DNA of 64,000 nucleotides from Alphaproteobacteria bacterium (GTDB lineage: Bacteria; Pseudomonadota; Alphaproteobacteria; MPNO01; UBA2964): assembly GCA_012103315.1 (NCBI GenBank), contig WLWZ01000001.1:372001-436000 (forward strand), read 5' to 3'. The notes under the pieces were generated by a model that was given only the letters and a program-made list of their open reading frames with translations, had not been told where the DNA came from and ran no database searches. The position numbers and the translations under genes are program-made. Below are positions 59,096-64,000 of this stretch, piece after piece. Within the stretch, counting starts at the first letter, position 1; each line of letters opens with the position of its first letter.

Positions 59096-60268
59096 GTGAA
59101 GACCTCTTTTCTAATCACGCTCGATGCCTTGCCATCGATTACGGATTTCTACGCGCTGTATTGGAATAAACGACCGTTCCTGGTGCGGGGTGCCATCGAT
59201 CAAGCTGTTATGGACAGGCTGATCACGCCAGATGAATTAGCCGCCCTGTCGATGGAAGAAACCGCTCATGCTCGTATGGTGTCGCCGGAGGATTGGGCCT
59301 GCCAGTTTGGGCCGTTCACTGAGGACGATTTCAATATTGCGGGAAAGCCACCTTGGAGCCTGCTCGTCCAGAATGTCGAACAATTCCATCCTGACACTGC
59401 CGATTTGCTGCGCGCGTTCAATTTTGCGCCGCGCTGGTTGATGGATGACATCATGGTCAGTTTCTCCACTGAAGGCGGCAGCATAGGCGGGCACGTAGAC
59501 AGCTATCACGTCTTTCTGGTTCAGGGGCAAGGTTCGCGCCGCTGGACCATTGGTCGGGAACCCATCATTGATGAGGAGTACATCGAGGGGCTCGATCTTA
59601 AAATTCTTAAAGAACCCGTTGAGGGTGATACGGTTGAGGTTACGTCGGGTGACGTCCTGTACGTTCCTCCACATAGGGCCCATGAAGGGAATACCTTAGA
59701 CGACGCGTTGACCTTTTCTGTTGGTTTTCTCGGCCCGAAATTGTCCGAACTCTATGATGCCTATGCTCAGCACCTTGAGGACCATGAGGCGCTTGATCAC
59801 CGCTACATTGGCGAGGGGTTGGATAGAGATAGCGCGGGCTTTACCGTATCTAACGACGCCGTTAATGGACTGCGCGATCAGCTCAGCCATGCATTGAACA
59901 CGCCTGATTTCTCTGAATGGCTGGCCTCGTTTTTTACAAGTTCAACCATTGATTATATGGCGGGTGTAAGCGAGCGCGACGATCCCCTGAGCCTTGTTGA
60001 TTTTACGGAAAAGCTAAAGGCAGGGACCCGTCTGATCAAACCCGCTTATGTAAAATTTGCGCTGACCCCGTCACCGAATGACACATATTGTCTAGGCTTT
60101 GACCGCAAGACTTTTGAGATCAAAGGTGACGCGCTAGTGATAATCTTGAGCCTGATGAAAGAGGATGCGGTCACTATAAAGGACACGCCCGCACTTCTCG
60201 ACCAATCCGATCTTTTATGTGCGCTCTATAATCAACAGGCGTTGGAATTTATCGAGGGGTCGCCCTAA
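59096..60268 (+). CDS. JmjC/cupin ribosomal oxygenase-like protein (RoxA/YcfD type)
   Basis: The 390-residue protein begins at GTG. It has the cupin-4/JmjC core of ribosomal oxygenases: FYALYWNKRPFLVRGAI, WSLLVQNVEQFHPDTADLLR, the iron motif GGHVDSYHVFLVQGQGSRRW with His-x-Asp, and the distal His in DVLYVPPHRAHEGNTLDD. The helical C-domain from about residue 260 matches the dimerisation/winged region. YcfD hydroxylates an Arg of ribosomal protein L16. Whether this one does is inferred from length and motifs. Confidence 0.85.
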   Translation: MKTSFLITLDALPSITDFYALYWNKRPFLVRGAIDQAVMDRLITPDELAALSMEETAHARMVSPEDWACQFGPFTEDDFNIAGKPPWSLLVQNVEQFHPDTADLLRAFNFAPRWLMDDIMVSFSTEGGSIGGHVDSYHVFLVQGQGSRRWTIGREPIIDEEYIEGLDLKILKEPVEGDTVEVTSGDVLYVPPHRAHEGNTLDDALTFSVGFLGPKLSELYDAYAQHLEDHEALDHRYIGEGLDRDSAGFTVSNDAVNGLRDQLSHALNTPDFSEWLASFFTSSTIDYMAGVSERDDPLSLVDFTEKLKAGTRLIKPAYVKFALTPSPNDTYCLGFDRKTFEIKGDALVIILSLMKEDAVTIKDTPALLDQSDLLCALYNQQALEFIEGSP

Positions 60269-60308
60269 TCCTGATCCAAGCCGTGACTTTGGAGGAAGGC
60301 TTAAACTT
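60265..60308. repeat. short repeat resembling a gene tail, copy A
   Basis: Text CTGATCCAAGCCGTGACTTT then GGAGGAAGGCTTAAA. On the minus strand, with one missing base, it reads F-K-x-F-L-Q-S-H-G-L-D-Q-D-stop. Similar copies lie at 61205, 62530 and 63844, and it overlaps the stop of the ribosomal-oxygenase gene. Confidence 0.6.
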
Positions 60309-61012
60309 TTGCTGTTTTGCGCCGCCGCATATAGCCAACAGCGGCAAAGCCGAGGCCGAACAGGGCGAATGAACCCGGGGCCGGGACGTCGGCAGAACTG
60401 AGAGTTACATCATCCATAAAAAGTTGGGTCGTGCCGGTGTTTACCGATGCCAGCCTGTGCCCCAATGCCAATCGTGTAGGTTCCAGGACCAATTGACGTA
60501 CCGGTTAGATCCAGCGCGACATTGGGTGTGCCGCTATCGGCAAAGCCGAACGGTACGGTGATGCTATCCAGGAGGCTCCATCCGGCTGTATCGGTACCGA
60601 AAACGCCCGTTGGTGTTGGTGTCCCGGCAGGGCTTAGCCGTACCTCAAATGTACGCGATACGTTGGGGATATCGTTTTGTCCGGATTCGAATGTCAACGC
60701 CCCAAGATCCAGCGATGTCGCGGTCGTGAAGGTAAAGAAATTAAAAAGCGATCCATTTGCACCAGGGAAAAGCGCTCCACTCGTGTAAGTATTATCTGAA
60801 AACGCGACGACACTCGAAGAACCATTTGTTCCGCCAAAGAGCGCGCCGCTAATGCCGGCACCCGTGGTGGATGCTGCGGCGGTCGCCGACCCCGCTGTGG
60901 CATTTTCAAAATCAAATGCAGCAATCACCGGACCGGCATTTGCATTCGAGGAGATGCTAATAGCAGCAATGCCCATAAACAGGGTTAAGGCGAGTGATCT
61001 AAGGCTTTTCAT
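60301..61012 (-). pseudogene. PEP-CTERM protein 5, interrupted by a frameshift
   Basis: The 5' part (61012 down to about 60440) encodes a signal peptide (LFMGIAAISISSNANAGPV) and a secreted domain up to PGTYTIGIGAQAGIG. The reading then runs into HRHDPTFYG and stops at 60410. In the next frame the text continues ASVNTGTTQLFMDDVTLSSA then the sorting tag VPAPGSFALFGLGFAAVG and MRRRKTAKV, stopping at 60301. A one-base shift within about 60430-60465 separates the two. The tag uses VPAPG in place of VPEPG. Either a true pseudogene or a base error. It still has a perfect sigma-54 promoter and upstream element. Confidence 0.8.
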
Positions 61013-61059
61013 TGTTTTGTGGCTCGCTTCTTAAAATTTGCTTATTTTGCAAATAGTTA

Positions 61060-61075
61060 TGCAAGATTTGTGCCG
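61060..61075 (-). promoter_or_regulatory. sigma-54 promoter of PEP-CTERM gene 5
   Basis: Minus strand CGGCACAAATCTTGCA carries both boxes with correct spacing, about 48 bases before the start codon. Confidence 0.78.
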
Positions 61076-61138
61076 TTTTTCGGATGTTGTTACTTAACAA
61101 CAGGTTAGCAGAATTCTCGCAAGGCGAAGAACCGAAAA

Positions 61139-61155
61139 CGTAAGAAATACCGACG
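61139..61155 (-). promoter_or_regulatory. conserved upstream element of PEP-CTERM gene 5
   Basis: Plus-strand text CGTAAGAAATACCGACG, 64 bases beyond the -24 box. Between them is a perfect dyad GTTGTTA-CT-TAACAAC at 61085-61100, matching the GTTAACAAC seen before gene 4. Confidence 0.65.
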
Positions 61156-61204
61156 GTTAGTCGAACAATTTCCGGTATGGCACTTTTCTTGGCGTTCTAC
61201 ACGT

Positions 61205-61247
61205 TACTCCAGATCAAAGCTGTGGCTTTCAAAATAAGTCTTCAGAC
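61205..61247. repeat. short repeat resembling a gene tail, copy B
   Basis: Text CTCCAGATCAAAGCTGTGGC then TTTCAAAATAAGTC. The minus strand reads L-K-T-Y-F-E-S-H-S-F-D-L-E-stop, like copy C. Confidence 0.55.
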
Positions 61248-61296
61248 CGTGTTATCCCGCAGCTCTCTGCTCGTCATTCCACACAACACCCCACCT

Positions 61297-61405
61297 GTCA
61301 TCCCGCACTTGATGCGGGATCCAGTGACCGCGCGTCCGTGCGGTAAAGAATGCGGAACGACTTTCAGGGCTGTAAGCTGGACCTCGGATCGTAGTCCGGG
61401 GTGAT
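61297..61405. repeat. dispersed palindromic repeat, copy 8
   Basis: Left arm GTCATCCCGCACTTGATGCG with CCAGTGACCGCGCGTCCGTG, right arm GGACCTCGGATCGTAGTCCG then GGGTGAT. It lies in the 503-base gap between the fifth PEP-CTERM gene and the lysine-rich secreted protein gene; the rest of that gap shows only promoter elements and worn repeats. Confidence 0.83.
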
Positions 61406-61515
61406 AGTTGATATCCACGAGAGTTGTTTTTCAGGCTTGTCCGCTGCTTCGCTTTTAACGGACATTTACCACAAGCATGCCAACGTCTGTTAATGACCCA
61501 AAGCGGGCATCACCA

Positions 61516-62088
61516 TCACCGACTAAACAGTTTCATGAATTTCGCGTCATTTTTCACAAGTTTACGCATTCTCTTTGCGGTCAGACGGCTGGCCTTGCAT
61601 TTGGGTTTTAGCGCTGTGCCGGAGTAAGTAAAAAGCATATGGCCGATTTTCTTTTTATAGGTTTTGCTGCAACCTTGAATGCGCTTCGAATGCTTACGAT
61701 AAAAACTTACTTTGCCGCCAGAGAAGCGTTTGCTGGCCCCTATGATAGTGAGTAAGCGTGTTTGGGCGCGGAGTTCAACAGTGGGATGACGAATTTCTTG
61801 TTTCTTATCCTTTTTAATGACAACGAGGTGTCGCCTGACCTTTATGCACTGAACCCGCCCTTTCTTGAATAGACCAGGTTTCTTAATTCCGGCAAATTTC
61901 GTTTTTACTATCTTTTTTGTTTTGCTGTCTTTGAATTTAGTTTGCGCGAAAATCATCGCCTCATAGCCAGCGTCCTTACTAACCGCGCACACATTGACAA
62001 ACTTTAGGTATACTCTATCAGCAGCCATCGACGTGCTGACGCCAAACCCCAACAAACACACGACAACAATAAATGATTTGGTCCGCAT
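61516..62088 (-). CDS. lysine-rich secreted protein of unknown function
   Basis: The 190-residue product has a clear signal peptide (FIVVVCLLGFGVSTSMA, cleavage before ADRVY). The mature part is very basic (many KTKK, KKGR, KHSKR segments) and holds four cysteines (VNVCAVSKD, RVQCIKV, IQGCSKT, KPKCKAS) that could form two disulfides. No family was recognised. A basic secreted protein beside an exported PEP-CTERM gene could bind acidic exopolysaccharide, but this is speculation. AT-rich DNA flanks it. Confidence 0.62.
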   Translation of the reverse strand: MRTKSFIVVVCLLGFGVSTSMAADRVYLKFVNVCAVSKDAGYEAMIFAQTKFKDSKTKKIVKTKFAGIKKPGLFKKGRVQCIKVRRHLVVIKKDKKQEIRHPTVELRAQTRLLTIIGASKRFSGGKVSFYRKHSKRIQGCSKTYKKKIGHMLFTYSGTALKPKCKASRLTAKRMRKLVKNDAKFMKLFSR

Positions 62089-62604
62089 GACTAAAATCCT
62101 TCTCTACAAAAAACCACAATCTATACAAATGCTAGCAAGTTAACCGATCCATACCGAAGTGTTAAGCGCGCCGCCCTCAGCAAATACAATAACAAACCTC
62201 CTGAAACGTCGGCATTTGTTGTTTCGCAATCACTATTAGACGAAATATTGGCAAAAATATGACACTTTAGGGTAACTAAAATACCTCTGTCTTATCAGAT
62301 GGGTACACGCATCTTCTTGGTAAGACGAAATGTCCGTTAGTGACCCAAAGTGGTCACGAATTGGATTTATGCCTCGATGGAACCAACCGCCCGATACCTA
62401 TGGTGGTCGGAGCAGGGATATTAGTCACGGATCAAACTTCCGCTTCTGGCTATTAGCAGACATAGCGAATTGGTTAAAATACGTCTGCTCTGCGGCTGAT
62501 AACGGAAGTACCGTCGAGCAGATTCAACCCTAATCCAGATCAAACCCGTGGCTTTGGAGGAAAGCTTTAAACTCGGGACGTTCGCGTTGGCTAATTTAGC
62601 CCCG
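62089..62604. other. intergenic stretch of about 516 bases with worn repeats
   Basis: The first 230 bases are AT-rich and hold the promoter of the secreted-protein gene, with no gene visible. TGTCCGTTAGTGACCCAAAG at 62330 and GGCTATTAGCAGACAT at 62448 are worn copies of text seen at 61483 and 49897. The tail-like repeat copy C is at 62530. No RNA gene was recognised. Confidence 0.4.
62530..62575. repeat. short repeat resembling a gene tail, copy C
   Basis: Text CTAATCCAGATCAAACCCGT then GGCTTTGGAGGAAAGC. The minus strand reads R-E-R-P-E-F-K-A-F-L-Q-S-H-G-F-D-L-D-stop, the best preserved of four copies, and lies just downstream of the flavin monooxygenase gene. Confidence 0.6.
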
Positions 62605-63792
62605 CTAAATGAATGGGGTCGCTGGGTCGAGTCCAAAGATGACACGGCCATAGGTGGTGCCGGCGAGGTCCCAGCTGAGAACGATGTGATTACCGGCGGC
62701 ACGCACATCTCGATACCGCCTTTGCGCGGCATTTTCCTCGAATATGCCATGCGAGCCGGCAATATCAAAAAGCCGCTCAATCGCCTGACGGCAAAGGCGA
62801 GCTGCATAGGCTTGATCGCGGCGGTTACGTGCCTTGATTTCAAGCGCCATCGACCCACCGTCGCGCATTGCTTCCATCGCTTCTGTGACATCCCGCTTGA
62901 TCAAGAGCCGCGCGCAATCGATCTCGGCTGATGCTTCGGCGATATGCATCTGCATGGTCTGAAATTCCGTCATGGCTGTACCAAAAGACTTCCGTTCAGC
63001 CAAACCGGTTGTGATGTCTTCCAGCATCGCTTCTGCGATCCCGAGCGAGGTTGCACAAAAATGGAACGGTACGGTCGACACATGGGGCAGCCGGTAGAGC
63101 GGCGCAACATCCGGACAACCGCGCGCTTCCCAACCGTCTTTGGCGGCCGCGTGGGAAAGGATGCGGTGGTCTGGCACAAAAGCACCATCGACGATGACGT
63201 TCTTTGATCCAGTTCCGGCCATTCCCATCACATGCCAATTATCATCAATTGAAACGTCGGAGCGGGGCACAAGACACAAGCTTGGCGTCAGTGGGCCGTC
63301 ATCGTGGGGCAGTACACTGCCCAATAGAAACCAGTCGGCGTGATCGCAACCGCTGGAATATCCCCAGGTGCCTGACAGTTGCCATCCACCCTCGACGCGC
63401 TCGTTGGTTCCTGATGGTAGAAACCCAGCGGAGATCGTGGCGTTTTCGTTCGCTCCCCATACGTCGTCTTGGGCCACCGGATCGAACATGCCGGTCAATA
63501 TTGCATGGTCAGACCAGACGCCGCAGACCCAGGCGGTGGCCGCGCAACCGCGCGCCAGCGCGGTAATAATGTCGATGATCTCATCAAGCGGGAGTTCAGC
63601 ACCGCCATAGCGGACTGGTTGTCCCAGGCGATGTAGCCCTGCCGCTTTTAAATCCGAGACCGTATCGTCCGGTAATCTGCGAAGTTTCTCCGTGGTGGCA
63701 CCGCGTAATTCGAGATTGTCCCTTAAGGCTTTTGCGTGTTCCAGCAGATCGGAGCCATTACTTTCAACGCTCTGCATCCCGTTCTCTCTCAT
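62605..63792 (-). CDS. acyl-CoA dehydrogenase-fold flavin monooxygenase (HsaA-like)
   Basis: The 395-residue protein has the acyl-CoA dehydrogenase fold but lacks the catalytic Glu region of dehydrogenases. It resembles HsaA/pigment-hydroxylase-type FADH2-dependent monooxygenases, with AAGLHRLGQPVRYGGAELPL, RGCAATAWVCGVWSDHAILT, GFLPSGTNERVEGGWQLSGT, WGYSSGCDHADWFLLG and MGMAGTGSKNVIVDGAFVPD. A C-terminal AGNHIVLSWDLAGTTYGRVI completes the FAD-binding part. An ATG five codons on, after GAGAGAAC, is an equally good start. A flavin reductase is not adjacent. Substrates of relatives are phenols and steroid rings. Confidence 0.85.
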   Translation of the reverse strand: MRENGMQSVESNGSDLLEHAKALRDNLELRGATTEKLRRLPDDTVSDLKAAGLHRLGQPVRYGGAELPLDEIIDIITALARGCAATAWVCGVWSDHAILTGMFDPVAQDDVWGANENATISAGFLPSGTNERVEGGWQLSGTWGYSSGCDHADWFLLGSVLPHDDGPLTPSLCLVPRSDVSIDDNWHVMGMAGTGSKNVIVDGAFVPDHRILSHAAAKDGWEARGCPDVAPLYRLPHVSTVPFHFCATSLGIAEAMLEDITTGLAERKSFGTAMTEFQTMQMHIAEASAEIDCARLLIKRDVTEAMEAMRDGGSMALEIKARNRRDQAYAARLCRQAIERLFDIAGSHGIFEENAAQRRYRDVRAAGNHIVLSWDLAGTTYGRVIFGLDPATPFI

Positions 63793-63843
63793 CGTCTAAA
63801 TTTGGACTCAAACAACCGAACCATCTTACTAATTTTCGCATAC

Positions 63844-63870
63844 CTAATTCCAGATCAAAGCGGTGGCTTT
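63844..63870. repeat. short repeat resembling a gene tail, copy D
   Basis: Text CTAATTCCAGATCAAAGCGG then TGGCTTT. The coding resemblance is lost here through an extra base. It lies upstream of the flavin monooxygenase gene. Confidence 0.5.
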
Positions 63871-63908
63871 GTGGGGGACCGCTCACTTTTGGACGTCGCC
63901 CATAAATT

Positions 63909-64000
63909 GTCATCCCGCACTTGATGCGGGATCCATGGGTCAGCTTTCGGTGCATGGGCAAGCATGGACCCCGGCTCCCTAAAATTTTTGCGGCCGGGGT
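63909..64000. repeat. dispersed palindromic repeat, copy 9 (reaches the window end)
   Basis: Left arm GTCATCCCGCACTTGATGCG, right arm GGACCCCGGCTCCCTAAAAT then TTTTGCGGCCGGGGT, cut off by the end of the window. Confidence 0.82.

Noticed and set aside
17831..64000. Repeats considered as a CRISPR array
   Set aside because: Copies are kilobases apart, not regularly spaced, and no cas genes are present.
1..64000. tRNA or rRNA genes
   Set aside because: The gaps between genes were read for cloverleaf-like GTTCRANYC/CCA-type ends and rRNA-like text, and none was found; this was by eye, so a covariance-model search (tRNAscan-SE, Infernal) would be decisive.

Overview
The window reads as a chromosomal segment of an alphaproteobacterium, probably a Rhodospirillales-like environmental lineage. 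This is inferred from the moderately high GC, the gene families, and the dispersed GTCATCCCGC...ACTTGATGCGGG...TCCGGGGTGAC palindromic repeats typical of that class. No rRNA, tRNA, CRISPR array, phage, insertion sequence or replication origin was found. About 70 genes are supported, dominated by catabolic oxygenases, decarboxylases and flavoenzymes. Four genes are broken or partial.

Layout. 0.2-11.3 kb: a PhyH dioxygenase, an LLM flavin monooxygenase, 6-phosphogluconate dehydrogenase, a GMC oxidoreductase, then an operon of UbiD decarboxylase, TauD/TfdA dioxygenase and a molybdenum-hydroxylase large subunit, with a convergent TauE/SafE permease. 11.5-16.9 kb: a MarR regulator and an ornithine-cyclodeaminase-like gene, divergent from three tandem TauD/TfdA paralogues plus a 4,5-dihydroxyphthalate-decarboxylase-like/substrate-binding-like gene. 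16.9-17.8 kb: an AT-rich putative abortive-infection gene. 18-22 kb: esterase, an aberrant UbiD homologue, VOC protein and EamA transporter. 22-28.6 kb: a broken DUF3313 lipoprotein, a small lipoprotein, a LysR regulator divergent from two tandem cytochrome P460 genes, a solute-binding-like protein with a hydrolase, and an Ldh-type dehydrogenase. 28.7-34.3 kb: three related PEP-CTERM proteins interleaved with a flavin monooxygenase and a haem-type (CxxCH) sensor kinase. 34.3-37.5 kb: a radical SAM protein and a pentapeptide-repeat membrane protein. 37.8-42.6 kb: a tight seven-gene operon (class II aldolase, cupin, MaoC, RidA, MaoC, PaaK-like ligase, TauE). 42.6-48.6 kb: GST, two small unknown genes, acetyltransferases (one broken), PPOX protein, cold-shock protein, truncated haemoglobin and NsrR, CmcJ-like oxygenase. 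48.9-64 kb: a fourth PEP-CTERM gene, leuCD, assorted catabolic genes, a ribosomal-oxygenase-like cupin, a fifth (frameshifted) PEP-CTERM gene, a lysine-rich secreted protein and an HsaA-like flavin monooxygenase.

The most striking signal lies in the non-coding DNA. All five PEP-CTERM genes are preceded by a sigma-54-type -24/-12 promoter (four good, one weaker). In four of the five, a conserved element of about 17 bp (CGTAARGAA..CCGAC) sits 64-65 bp upstream of the -24 box. This looks like a dedicated enhancer for a sigma-54 activator and so defines a PEP-CTERM regulon. The sorting enzyme (exosortase) and the activator are not in this window.

Second in interest are the TauD/TfdA expansion beside UbiD enzymes, a UbiD paralogue lacking the family's catalytic signature, the class II aldolase-to-ligase operon of unknown substrate, the tandem P460 cytochromes, and several clear marks of recent decay: a 10-bp tandem duplication, an in-frame TGA, a frameshift and a partial 3' gene duplication.
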